From contig NZ_WFIX01000177.1 of NCBI RefSeq assembly GCF_009745985.1, forward strand, positions 186,001 to 250,000: a stretch of 64,000 nucleotides of DNA. The letters are read 5' to 3'. The notes under the pieces are model-generated. The model ran no database searches and had not been told where the DNA came from. It worked only from the letters and a program-made list of their open reading frames with translations. Each line of letters starts with the position of its first letter. The stretch's first letter is position 1. A program made the position numbers and the translations under genes. Below, one piece after another: positions 8,855-16,762 of this stretch. This DNA comes from Microbacterium karelineae. GTDB lineage: Bacteria > Actinomycetota > Actinomycetes > Actinomycetales > Microbacteriaceae.

Positions 8855-11283
8855 GCCGTCACCGCCCCTCCGAGGTTGACCTTGCCGCGCGCGCGTTCGG
8901 CGCGCTGAATGCGCTGGTGCAGGTCGCGCGAGACCTCCTCGACGCGCCGGTCGCTGTCGACGGTCATGTGCTCGATGTGCACGAGCGCGCCCTGCACGGT
9001 CATTCCGGATCCGTCCTCGCCCGCAAGCCCCTCCTCGAGGGCACGGTTCATCAGACCGGTGTCCACGACCGACTCGGGCCGTCCCGCCTCGGCGAGCACC
9101 GCGAGGGTGCCTCCCGAGCGAGGCAAGATCGTCGCGCCCTTCGCGAGATACGGGATCTGCGGAAGTGATAGCCCCCACGTCTGACCGCCCACGGCGGGCA
9201 CCCAGTCGGGGATCGTGACCGACAGCGAGTTCAGTCCACTGATCGCGCCGTTGACGAGCCCGATGATTCCGTTGATGGGGGCCTTGATCGCACCGACGAC
9301 GTTGTTGAACGCCGATTGCGCGAAGCCCGCCAGCCCGCCGAACACGGACTCGAAGAATCCGCCGATCCCGGACCAGAGACCGTTCCACCAGGACGCGATG
9401 CCGTCGCCGACGCCGCGGATCCACGACGCGAAGCCGCCGAAGATGCCCTGCACCCAGCCGATGAAGCCGTTCCACGTGTCGGCCACGAACGATCCGATGC
9501 CGGACCAGAGGCCGTGCCACCAGGACGCGATCGCGTCGCCGATGATGCGCACGCCGAGCAGGAACAGCTCGAACTTCTCGCGCACCCAAGAGGTGAACCC
9601 GTTCCAGATGTCGCGGATGAAGTTCCCGATGCCCGACCAGAAGTCGTTCCACCACTGGACGTAGAGCGCGCCGACGCCCTGGATCACGGCGACCCAGAAC
9701 TCGAACTTCTCGCGCACCCAAGAGGTGAAGCCGTCCCAGACATCGCGGATCCACTGACCGATGCCCGACCAGAGGCCGTTCCACCAGGTCGCGATGCCGT
9801 CGCCGATGCCCTGAAGCCAGCCGATGAAGCCGCTCCACACGTCGGTGATCCACGTGATGAACCCGTCCCACACATCGCGGATCCACTGACCGATACCGCC
9901 CCAGAGATCGTTCCACCATGTCGCGATGCCGTCACCGACGGCGACGAGCCAGTCGACGAAACTTCCCCAGATGTCCGAGATGAACGCGACGACCTCGTCC
10001 CACCGCATCACCAGCAGGACGACCGCGGCGACGAGCGCGATGATTGCGAGGATGATCCATGTGACCGGGTTGGCAAGCAGGGCGATCGTGGACGCCCAGA
10101 TCGACGCTGTCCACGCGACCATCGCCGCGACGAGCGTCACGCCGATCACGCCCGCGATGACGCCGATCGTTCCGGTGTTCTGCGACACCCACTCGCCGAG
10201 CGCCTGCAGGGTTGGCATCGCCGCGGTCAGGCCGTCGCTGAGGGCGGTGAACAGGCCGGTCGCGAGAGGCTCGAGCGCTGTCATGCCCGTGTTCATCGTC
10301 TGCTGCCATCGCTCGGAGAAGCTCATCGTCTCCTCGCCGACACCGAGGATCGTGTCCCCGGTCGCTCCCGTTGCGGCCATCAGGTCATCCATGCTGAGAA
10401 CGCCCGACTGCAGCGCCCCGATGAACTGTGCGGCGTTGCGGGTGCCGAACACGGATCCCGCGATGTCGAGCGCGGCCGCGCTGTCGCCCTTGTCGATGTA
10501 CCCCTGCATCTCACCGATGACGCGCTGGAACGCGTCAGCGGGCTGCTCGCCGTCCTTCGCGAGGTTGACGAGCGAGCGGGACAGACCCGACATCATGCCG
10601 TTCGCATTCAGGCCCGCCTTGTCGAGCGAGCCGAGCAGACTGATGCTGTCCTCGAATCCGAAGCCGAGTTCCTGCAGGGCGACGCCGTTCTGCTGCGCAC
10701 CCGATGCCAGATCGTTCATGCCGACACCCGTGGCCTGCGAGACCTGAAACAGGCTGTCCATCGCGCCGACGACGGCGTCACCCTCGATCTTGAAAGCGCT
10801 GAACGCCGCCGACGTGGAGGCGATATCGACGTCCTGGCCGAGGATGCGCCCGGCCTCGAGGTACTGCTGAGCGACGGTGTCGAGCGTTTCACCGGACAGG
10901 CCGAGGCGCGTATTGAGATCCGCGACCGTAGTGCCGACCTGCTCGAACTCTGCAGGCACCTGCTTACCGACGGACTTCGCCACATCGACCAGGCCCGTCA
11001 GAGCTTCGCCCTGCGCGCCAGTCCCGACACGGATCGTGTCGGTGACGGTGTCGAACGTGTCGCCGACTGAGTACAGCCCCTTGAACGCGCCGACGACGGC
11101 CCCGCCGATCGCGGCCGCGCCGATCGCCTTCTTGACGTTCGACGACCAGCCCTTCCCGGCCTTGGTGCCCTCCTTCTCGGCGGCGGCCGTCCCGGGGGCG
11201 AGCGACTTGACGATGCTGTCGGTCGCGTTCTCCATCGAGGGCACGAGTCGCACCCACGCTGTCGCGAGCTCCACTCCGGCCAT
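8851..11283 (-). CDS. Tail tape measure protein
   Basis: An 810-residue protein that sets tail length and is ejected into the host during infection. The N-terminal 330 residues match the PhageMin_Tail tape-measure region (GLSGETLDTVAQQYLEAG, QFIGALQSGV). Hydrophobic segments lie around 375-440. Residues about 440-645 are a tryptophan-rich repeat array (see separate entry). The ATG is preceded by GGGGGTGAG. At 810 residues it is short to medium for this family, implying a tail of roughly 120 nm by the usual 1.5 angstrom per residue rule. Confidence 0.95.
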   Translation of the reverse strand: MAGVELATAWVRLVPSMENATDSIVKSLAPGTAAAEKEGTKAGKGWSSNVKKAIGAAAIGGAVVGAFKGLYSVGDTFDTVTDTIRVGTGAQGEALTGLVDVAKSVGKQVPAEFEQVGTTVADLNTRLGLSGETLDTVAQQYLEAGRILGQDVDIASTSAAFSAFKIEGDAVVGAMDSLFQVSQATGVGMNDLASGAQQNGVALQELGFGFEDSISLLGSLDKAGLNANGMMSGLSRSLVNLAKDGEQPADAFQRVIGEMQGYIDKGDSAAALDIAGSVFGTRNAAQFIGALQSGVLSMDDLMAATGATGDTILGVGEETMSFSERWQQTMNTGMTALEPLATGLFTALSDGLTAAMPTLQALGEWVSQNTGTIGVIAGVIGVTLVAAMVAWTASIWASTIALLANPVTWIILAIIALVAAVVLLVMRWDEVVAFISDIWGSFVDWLVAVGDGIATWWNDLWGGIGQWIRDVWDGFITWITDVWSGFIGWLQGIGDGIATWWNGLWSGIGQWIRDVWDGFTSWVREKFEFWVAVIQGVGALYVQWWNDFWSGIGNFIRDIWNGFTSWVREKFELFLLGVRIIGDAIASWWHGLWSGIGSFVADTWNGFIGWVQGIFGGFASWIRGVGDGIASWWNGLWSGIGGFFESVFGGLAGFAQSAFNNVVGAIKAPINGIIGLVNGAISGLNSLSVTIPDWVPAVGGQTWGLSLPQIPYLAKGATILPRSGGTLAVLAEAGRPESVVDTGLMNRALEEGLAGEDGSGMTVQGALVHIEHMTVDSDRRVEEVSRDLHQRIQRAERARGKVNLGGAVTA
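9345..9965 (-). repeat. Tryptophan-rich tandem repeats inside the tape measure gene
   Basis: Five imperfect copies, about 40 codons each, of a unit with the core WWNGLWSGIGQWIRDVWDGF (variants WWNDFWSGIGNFI and WWHGLWSGIGSFV). The DNA repeats strongly (for example gaccagagaccgttccacca-like segments recur). This periodicity is typical of tape measure proteins and allows tail length to change by unequal recombination. Confidence 0.85.
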
Positions 11284-11287
11284 GCGC

Positions 11288-11988
11288 TCACCCCCGGGTC
11301 CTGCGCTCCTTGCGCGCCTTGCGGGCTCCACGCCCGCTCTTCTTCGAGTCCCACCAGTCGTGGAACTTGCTCATCGCGATCGGCTTCGAGCCGAGTTGCT
11401 TGCCCTTCGGCTTCTCCCACGGGCGCGGAATCGGCTTCGGCTTCGGCGCGGACTTCTTGCCCGCCCGCTGCCAGTTGCCCCAGTTCAGGGCGTCCGCGAT
11501 CAGCGCGAGGAGCTGGTCGCGCACCGTCCACTGCGGCCCGTTGATCGACCGAGAGGTCGCCGTCTCGGGGTCGCGCTGGAATGCACGCACCATCACCAGC
11601 AGGTCGCGCCACGAGTAGCGGACGCCGATGTCGGCGAGCCGCCACCCGCGGCCGAGGAGATCGGCCTCGATCGCCTCCGCGTGCTCGTCTAGGAGCTCGC
11701 AGAGGCCGAAGATTCCCCCAGCTCGATCCCGGCGTCCTTCTGCCACTCGGCGACCATCTCCTTCACGACCGCCACCGGCACATCGAGCAGCGCCTCACCC
11801 AGCCCGGGCGCGATCTCGTCGAGCACGGTGTAGATACCGCCCTCGACCTCGTCGGCCTTGCTGAGTCGCTGCACCTGACGGCCGGTCAGATACTCGGCCT
11901 TCGGCATCAGGAATGTGCCGTTGTCGGTCTCGACCTCGAACTGGTTCTGATCGACGGACTTCTTCCAGTCGGGCACCTTGTAGCCCAT
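11288..11988 (-). CDS. Tail assembly chaperone, frameshifted long form (G-T type)
   Basis: Predicted -1 ribosomal frameshift product of 233 residues. It shares the first 92 residues with the short chaperone, then slips at GGGGGAA (11713-11719) and continues as IFGLCELLDEHAEAI and beyond, ending in a basic tail (KSGRGARKARKERR). The downstream frame has no good start or ribosome site of its own, and the reading-frame relation is exactly -1, as in lambda G/GT. It should help wrap the tape measure protein during tail tube assembly. Confidence 0.85.
11689..11988 (-). CDS. Tail assembly chaperone, short form (G type)
   Basis: A 99-residue protein starting at an ATG with GGAGG eight to nine bases upstream and ending in LGESSASASS. 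It lies between the tail tube gene and the tape measure gene, the fixed place of this chaperone in siphoviruses. Most ribosomes should make this form; a minority should shift to the long form. Confidence 0.88.
   Translation of the reverse strand: MGYKVPDWKKSVDQNQFEVETDNGTFLMPKAEYLTGRQVQRLSKADEVEGGIYTVLDEIAPGLGEALLDVPVAVVKEMVAEWQKDAGIELGESSASASS
11713..11719 (-). promoter_or_regulatory. Programmed -1 frameshift slippery site GGGGGAA
   Basis: On the minus strand the short-form frame reads CTG GGG GAA TCT; slipping back one base gives GGG and GGA codons with workable re-pairing. It lies 22 bases before the short-form stop. A run of five G followed by AA is a plausible slippery heptamer in GC-rich phages. 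Confidence 0.75.
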
Positions 11989-12022
11989 GCGCGTACCTCC
12001 ACTTCGGGGAACGGGGAACAGC

Positions 12023-12060
12023 GCAGCGCCCAGCCGGTTCCCCGTTCGGCTGGGCGCTGC
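12023..12060 (-). terminator. Perfect 14-bp hairpin after the major tail protein gene
   Basis: Arms 12023-12036 and 12047-12060 are perfectly complementary around a 10-base loop. It lies 19 bases beyond the stop of the abundant tail tube gene and before the chaperone gene, a typical place for a partial terminator or mRNA-stabilising hairpin that lets a structural protein be made in excess. Confidence 0.75.
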
Positions 12061-12079
12061 GGTCAGAGAGACGGGCCGG

Positions 12080-12667
12080 TCAGACGCCCGTCGCGACGAC
12101 ACCGTCGTCGGTGAAGATGTAGATGTTGTTCCCGGCGGCGTCGGGGTAGGTCGACAGCGTCACCGGAAGGGTGATCGCGGCCGATGCCTGCAGCGGGATC
12201 TCCCCGCGCTCGGTGACCTGGCCGTGCGGGACCATGACCAGCACGCGCCGCTCGCCGTCCTTGATCTTGAAGTACCAGGCCTTGATCGGCCGCTCGGTCC
12301 CGGCGATCGCGGCGCGCGTCTGCGTGCCGTGCGTCGAGTCGGCGGCCGTCGTGTCGACGTTGCCGTCGCCCATGTAGTTCTTCAGCGCGCCCTCGGACAG
12401 CTCGAGGTGCGTCCAAGCGAGCGTGCCGTCGAACTCGGTCATGATCCGGCGGATGACGCGCAGCGCCCAGTCCTTGATCGTCTCGGTGGACTCGGACGGC
12501 GTGATCGTCACGCCGTCCTCGTTGACGTAGCCGGAGTCGTCGAGCCCGTCGGTGACGACGTCGTCGATCGTGGCCGGGACGACGTCCGTCTCGGGGCCGG
12601 TGAGGATCGCGCCCGTGACCTCCTGGTCAGGTGCGCCGATGTAGACGTTCTTGTTGTTGACGCTCAT
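12080..12667 (-). CDS. Major tail (tube) protein
   Basis: A 195-residue protein upstream of the tail chaperone pair and followed by a strong hairpin, the standard location of the tail tube subunit. The start MSVNNKNVYIGAPDQEVTGAIL and the end NNIYIFTDDGVV fit tail tube proteins of actinophages. No signal or membrane segment. GAAAGGAGC precedes the ATG. Confidence 0.85.
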   Translation of the reverse strand: MSVNNKNVYIGAPDQEVTGAILTGPETDVVPATIDDVVTDGLDDSGYVNEDGVTITPSESTETIKDWALRVIRRIMTEFDGTLAWTHLELSEGALKNYMGDGNVDTTAADSTHGTQTRAAIAGTERPIKAWYFKIKDGERRVLVMVPHGQVTERGEIPLQASAAITLPVTLSTYPDAAGNNIYIFTDDGVVATGV

Positions 12668-12696
12668 GCGAGCGCTCCTTTCGGGCGTAGCGAACA

Positions 12697-12721
12697 GCGC
12701 GGCCCCGGGGCGGGGCCGCGC
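12697..12721 (-). terminator. GC hairpin between tail terminator and tail tube genes
   Basis: Perfect 10-bp stem (12697-12706 with 12712-12721) around a 5-base loop, 16 bases after the tail terminator gene stop. With the hairpin after the tube gene it brackets the tail tube message, probably setting its level or protecting its 5' end. Confidence 0.6.
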
Positions 12722-12737
12722 GGAAGTCGGGGAACGG

Positions 12738-13139
12738 TCAGATGCGCGACCGCCGCAGATCGGCGGTCACGGTCGCCGTGAACCGGAACCTGTCGGGCAC
12801 CGACGGCATAGGGAGATTCGCGGGCAGGGACACGGCGCGGACCCCATAGCAGGTGACGCCGCCGACAGACCCCGCGCGGCCCGCGGCTTGCAGATGGGCG
12901 ATCATCTCCGCGCAGATGCGGCGTGCGCGGGTCTCCGTCCCGGCGAAGCCCTCGAGCGCGAGGGTTGCGCCGTCGGTGACGAGGTCGCGCTCCGCGCCGC
13001 CCGTGCCCACGACGCGCCCGAACTCGGACGGCTTGGGGTTCGGCACGCGCGTCCCGATCGGGACAGTCATGCGCGCGTTCAGCTCGTCGACGGCGGCGAT
13101 TTCGTCGTCCGCGGGAATCAGCACCTCGGCCACGGTCAC
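12738..13139 (-). CDS. Tail terminator / tail completion protein
   Basis: A 133-residue protein placed just before the tail tube gene. The GTG start overlaps the stop of the HK97 gp10-like gene (GTGA). The position and alpha-beta character (LNARMTVPIGTRVP, RRICAEMIAHLQAAG) fit a gpU-like tail terminator that caps the tube before joining the head. Assigned mainly from synteny. Confidence 0.65.
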   Translation of the reverse strand: MTVAEVLIPADDEIAAVDELNARMTVPIGTRVPNPKPSEFGRVVGTGGAERDLVTDGATLALEGFAGTETRARRICAEMIAHLQAAGRAGSVGGVTCYGVRAVSLPANLPMPSVPDRFRFTATVTADLRRSRI

Positions 13140-13390
13140 CTCCCGGCGTCGATCGCGCGCGTCAGATTTCGATCCTCGGCCTCGGCCTCGCGTGCCTCGT
13201 AGGTCGCGGTATTCACGAATGCGACTACACGGTCACGGTTGCGGGTCACCTCGACTTCGTGCCCTTCGCCCGCGGCCGACTGGATGCGCGACGCACGCGC
13301 CGCGAAGTCGTCCTGCACCTCCTGCGAGAGCAGCAACTCGGCGAATCCCTTCGGGTTCCGCTTGATCCGGAGCCCCTTGACGTTTGCCAT
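13136..13390 (-). CDS. HK97 gp10-like head-tail protein
   Basis: An 84-residue protein with a basic N-terminus (MANVKGLRIKRN), a helix and a beta part ending in AFVNTATYEAREAEAEDRN. It overlaps both neighbours (GTGA, TGATG). Small gp10-like proteins sit here in head-tail modules and take part in tail completion or neck formation. The exact neck role is inferred from order. Confidence 0.65.
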   Translation of the reverse strand: MANVKGLRIKRNPKGFAELLLSQEVQDDFAARASRIQSAAGEGHEVEVTRNRDRVVAFVNTATYEAREAEAEDRNLTRAIDAGR

Positions 13391-13731
13391 CAGCCCTCCC
13401 AGCGGATCAGCTGCACGATGCAGTGCGATGTGCGCGCAGTCACGCCCGGCTGTCGGCCGACGCCGCCGTCGACGTGGAACGTCTCGCCGAACAGGCGCAC
13501 TCGGTCGGTGGCCTCGATGTCGGCTTCGAGCGGGCCGCGGAGCGTGTACGCGGTCGATGATCCGTCGCGGTTGGTCGTGTCCTCGCCGGTCGCGCCCGCG
13601 TCGATCGCCCACCCGTCGAGGGGCGTCTCGGTCGCCTTCTCCCAGTCGCGGGCCTGGTTGCCGCGGCCGTCGTCGACGAGCGGCGCGCGGAGCCGCACGA
13701 TCTGGTTCCGGTCGACTTGCCCGCCGATCAC
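13390..13731 (-). CDS. Head closure / stopper protein
   Basis: A 113-residue beta-rich protein starting at a GTG that overlaps the previous stop. The pattern VDDGRGNQARDW...FGETFHVDGGVG...QLIRWEG resembles small head closure proteins that seal the portal after packaging. The call rests on its place between the head-tail adaptor and the gp10-like gene. Confidence 0.65.
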   Translation of the reverse strand: MIGGQVDRNQIVRLRAPLVDDGRGNQARDWEKATETPLDGWAIDAGATGEDTTNRDGSSTAYTLRGPLEADIEATDRVRLFGETFHVDGGVGRQPGVTARTSHCIVQLIRWEG

Positions 13732-14258
13732 GGGACATACCCGATCGTGTACGGAGCGAGCGTCGCCACGTCAGAGCTACCGGGCGCCGTCTGAAGCGCG
13801 CCGCCGGCACGCCCGAACGTCAGAGCCACGCCTCCGGCCTGCTCGCGCGTCTGCCCAAGCGGTGCGCCCAGCCCGCCCGCGGCGATCGCAAGCGTCAGCG
13901 TGAGAATGCTCTCGGGGACACTGGCGAATCCGGCGGTGAAGGTCACCTCGGCAGTGCACCCCCGTAGCGACGTCCACCCCGAGTCAGGATCGAACCCCAC
14001 GGTCGCGGGGGAGATCGTTGCACCGTCGATGGTGACGGCGTCGATCGACGTGATGCGCATGGCGGGGAGCCATACGCGCTCGGGCCAAGGTGACGTGCGC
14101 CTGAATGTCTTCTGCTCGTTCGGCGCGATGTGCCATCCGCAGTGGTCGCGGATCGCGCGCGTCGCGGCGTCGAGCTCGGTCTGCAGGAACGGGTGGGTGG
14201 CGGCGATGGCCCCCTGCGTCCGGTTCTGCATGTCCTGCGGTGTCGCGAACGATGCCAT
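13728..14258 (-). CDS. Head-tail connector (adaptor, gp6-like)
   Basis: A 176-residue protein. The N-terminal helical part (LDAATRAIRDHCGWHI) and later IPESILTLTLA-like helices are typical of gp6/gp15-like adaptors that bind beneath the portal. The ATG at 14258 was preferred over two nearby GTG codons because GGAGG lies eight bases ahead of it. Coupled by GTGA to the next gene. Confidence 0.7.
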   Translation of the reverse strand: MASFATPQDMQNRTQGAIAATHPFLQTELDAATRAIRDHCGWHIAPNEQKTFRRTSPWPERVWLPAMRITSIDAVTIDGATISPATVGFDPDSGWTSLRGCTAEVTFTAGFASVPESILTLTLAIAAGGLGAPLGQTREQAGGVALTFGRAGGALQTAPGSSDVATLAPYTIGYVP

Positions 14259-14276
14259 CGCCACCACCTCCGTCCG

Positions 14277-14543
14277 CTACTTCTCGGTCGCGGTGCGCGA
14301 CTTGTTCTTCGGCTGGCGAGCCTTGTTCGCCGGCGTCTGATGCTCCTTCGCGCCGAGGCGCTTGGCCTCGTCGGGGGTGAGCTTCATGACGGTCTCGACG
14401 TTGTGTCGTCCGACGCGGACGACGTACTTCTTCAGTGCCATGTCGTTGTGCTCCTGCGATTCGATGCGGAGATCGACAGGGACCGTCGTGGTGCGCGGGC
14501 CGCACGACGCGTGCGCCGCGCCGCAGACCTTGCATGTACCCAC
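14277..14543 (-). CDS. Small protein with N-terminal zinc-ribbon-like motif
   Basis: An 88-residue protein between capsid and connector genes. The GTG start is chosen for a strong GAAAGGGGG ahead of it. It gives an N-terminus with TCKVCGAAHASCG, which could bind zinc, then MALKKYVVRVGRHN and a lysine-rich end. An internal ATG at 14441 with AGGAG upstream could give a 54-residue form. Function unknown; it may be a minor head or decoration-associated protein. Confidence 0.6.
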   Translation of the reverse strand: MGTCKVCGAAHASCGPRTTTVPVDLRIESQEHNDMALKKYVVRVGRHNVETVMKLTPDEAKRLGAKEHQTPANKARQPKNKSRTATEK

Positions 14544-14559
14544 GACGGCCCCCTTTCGA

Positions 14560-15885
14560 TCACGCGGCGGTGAGGTCGATCTCGACGAACGCCGCCGGGC
14601 GGCGGACACCGAACGCGGCGCGCTCCTCGGCGAGGATCGCGACCAGGTTGCGGATGAAGAAATCGCTGTGCGAGTCCGTCACCGAGATCGACGCCTGCTC
14701 GCGATCCCAGAGGACCGCCTTGCGGAAGTCGCCCGTGAGGCCGACGCCGGGCGCGATGTTCTCCGACTCGACGACCGGGAGGCCGTGAAGGGTCGGGACG
14801 CCGGCCGCGAGGGCCTCGTTCTGCGGGTTCTTCGCGAGTCGGGCGAGCTGGATCTTCTCCCAGTCGACCGGGTTGAGCAGGTAGGCGGTCGGCATGGCGC
14901 GCCCCACGGTGCGCACCTTCGTACGTGCCTTCAGGGTCGTCTCAAGCAGCGGATCGAGGTCGGTGACCGTGTTCGAGTAGGCCTGCGACTGGATGCCCGT
15001 GGTGTTGCGGATGCCGGTGAGGTTCTCGCCGGTTCCGTCGCCGTTGAGCACCTGGTCTTCCTCGGTCTGTGCGAGGTCGGCGAGGAGCTCGTCGTCGATG
15101 AGTCCGCGCAGCTGCGAGGCATCGGCGATGCCGCGCTTGGTGGCGGGAATCCACTCGGCGATCGTGCGCACGGGCGCCGTGACCTTCTTGAAGGCGATCG
15201 ACCCCTCGGGCTTGTACCCGCCGCCGGCGGCGAGGATGGGCTCGCCGGTGGTGGTGTCGTGCGTCGGGGCATCGGCGGTCGTGGCTTCCGGGGTCGGGGC
15301 CGCGGCCGTCGGCTGCGAGGTCTGCTGCACGAACTCGACCGTGTCCGAGTCGGTCTGACGGACCGAGATCAGATCGCGGATCGTGAGCGTCGGGCGTCCG
15401 AGCGCCTCGTAGATGCCCGTGACGTCGGGGTTCACGAACGCGCCGCCGGAGGTGTCGGAGGCGCCGGTGACGAGCGACTTCCGCTTCGGGAAGATGCCCT
15501 TCAGGCCCATCGGCTCCGACTGCACGCGCGCGCGGTCGCCGGGCGCACGGTTGCCGTGCGCCTTCATGAAGCCGACGTACTGCGCCGACTCGATGAACAG
15601 CTGGCCGAGCGACTTTCCGCGCGACGGCGTCACGAAGCTGGATGCCGAGTTCGGGTCGTCGTTCGACTCGAGGCCGAGGTCGAGGCCGATGTCCTTCAGC
15701 GCCGACTTGACGTCGTCGGACTCCTTGACCTTCTGCATGTCGGCCTTCGCCGACTCGTATGCCTTCAGGTGGGTCGAGGCCTGCTCGATCTCGTCGGGCG
15801 TGAGGTCGCGGTTCTCGGCCTCCGCCTTCGATGCGATGTCGCGGGCGGCCTTGAGCTCGGCCCGCATCTTCTCCTTGAGATCCAT
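14560..15885 (-). CDS. Major capsid protein, HK97 fold
   Basis: A 441-residue capsid subunit. An N-terminal charged coiled coil of about 100 residues (delta domain or scaffold, MDLKEKMRAELKAARDIA) precedes the HK97-type shell domain (about 115-441), with GGAFVNPDVTGIYEALGRPT, EWIPATKRGIADASQL and AAFGVRRPAAFVEIDL. It is the partner and likely substrate of the protease encoded just upstream, which would remove the delta domain. Confidence 0.95.
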   Translation of the reverse strand: MDLKEKMRAELKAARDIASKAEAENRDLTPDEIEQASTHLKAYESAKADMQKVKESDDVKSALKDIGLDLGLESNDDPNSASSFVTPSRGKSLGQLFIESAQYVGFMKAHGNRAPGDRARVQSEPMGLKGIFPKRKSLVTGASDTSGGAFVNPDVTGIYEALGRPTLTIRDLISVRQTDSDTVEFVQQTSQPTAAAPTPEATTADAPTHDTTTGEPILAAGGGYKPEGSIAFKKVTAPVRTIAEWIPATKRGIADASQLRGLIDDELLADLAQTEEDQVLNGDGTGENLTGIRNTTGIQSQAYSNTVTDLDPLLETTLKARTKVRTVGRAMPTAYLLNPVDWEKIQLARLAKNPQNEALAAGVPTLHGLPVVESENIAPGVGLTGDFRKAVLWDREQASISVTDSHSDFFIRNLVAILAEERAAFGVRRPAAFVEIDLTAA

Positions 15886-15900
15886 GCTGGATCCTTCCGT

Positions 15901-16686
15901 TCAGAGAGTTGCGCCCTCGGCGGTTGCCAGGGCGATCTGCAGGCGCGTTCGAGCGGACGGCGCGCGTTCGGGTTCCTCGGCCTTGGCCCCGGCGGGCTCC
16001 TCGGTCTTGACCGTCACGTGACCGCTGGCCTTCCCAGCGCCTTCGGTTCCCTCGCCGTCGATCACGGCGAGGACGTTCTTGATGTCCACTGCGGCCGCGG
16101 CGATCTTGTCGGCCGCCTCGCGGAGCGTGGTCTCGTTCTTCGCGGAGATCGCGCGCCCCGCCTTGACGTCGGCGACGATCTCGTCGGCGAGAGCCTTGAC
16201 CGCGACGATGGAGGTGTCGCGATTAGCGCCGACGGGGACGAACGAGAACTCGAAGGCCTCGAGCTTGCGCAGCTCGTTCGCCTTCGTCCCGTCCTCGAGG
16301 GTCACCTGGCCCTCGTCCAGGACGTCGAACGCGAACGACAGCTCGCGGATCCGTCCGGACTTCACGAGCCGGTAGACCTTCGCCGCGGTGGGCTCGTCGA
16401 GGTCGAACTCGCCCTTCACCCACCATCCGTGGTCGTCCTCGCCCTCATCGATCGCCGACGCGACGTTCAGGTGCGGGTCGTCCATCCGGTGCCCGTAGAG
16501 GCCCGACAGCACCGCTCCGGACTCCTTGCGCTTGGCGATGTCGTCGGCGAACGCACCGGGCGCGACGACGTCGCCGTAGCTGTCGGGCGTGCGAGTGAAC
16601 GTGCTGGGGTAGACGAGGAACTGGCCCTCCTCGAGGCCGTCGTCGTCGCCGGTCTTGAACTTGACCGGCAGGGACTTGATCTTCAT
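15901..16686 (-). CDS. HK97-type prohead maturation protease (S78)
   Basis: A 261-residue protein. Residues about 15-170 match the S78 prohead protease, with the catalytic histidine likely in GLYGHRMD and the serine in ELSFAFDV. The C-terminal 90 residues (EADKIAAAAVDIKNV and a proline- and glutamate-rich tail) are probably a scaffold-like region. The ATG follows GGAGGAGGG. It lies between portal and capsid genes, as expected. Confidence 0.9.
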   Translation of the reverse strand: MKIKSLPVKFKTGDDDGLEEGQFLVYPSTFTRTPDSYGDVVAPGAFADDIAKRKESGAVLSGLYGHRMDDPHLNVASAIDEGEDDHGWWVKGEFDLDEPTAAKVYRLVKSGRIRELSFAFDVLDEGQVTLEDGTKANELRKLEAFEFSFVPVGANRDTSIVAVKALADEIVADVKAGRAISAKNETTLREAADKIAAAAVDIKNVLAVIDGEGTEGAGKASGHVTVKTEEPAGAKAEEPERAPSARTRLQIALATAEGATL

Positions 16687-16708
16687 GGCGGCCCTCCTCC
16701 GGGCATGA

Positions 16709-16739
16709 GACAGGGCCGCCCCGCCGGGGCGGCCCTGTC
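16709..16739 (-). terminator. Perfect 14-bp hairpin between portal and protease genes
   Basis: Arms 16709-16722 and 16726-16739 are fully complementary with a 3-base loop. No T-tract follows. Placed 24 bases after the portal gene stop, it may lower read-through into, or protect, the protease-capsid message. Confidence 0.7.
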
Positions 16740-16762
16740 GTGAGTGGATGTCGTGACGGCGA

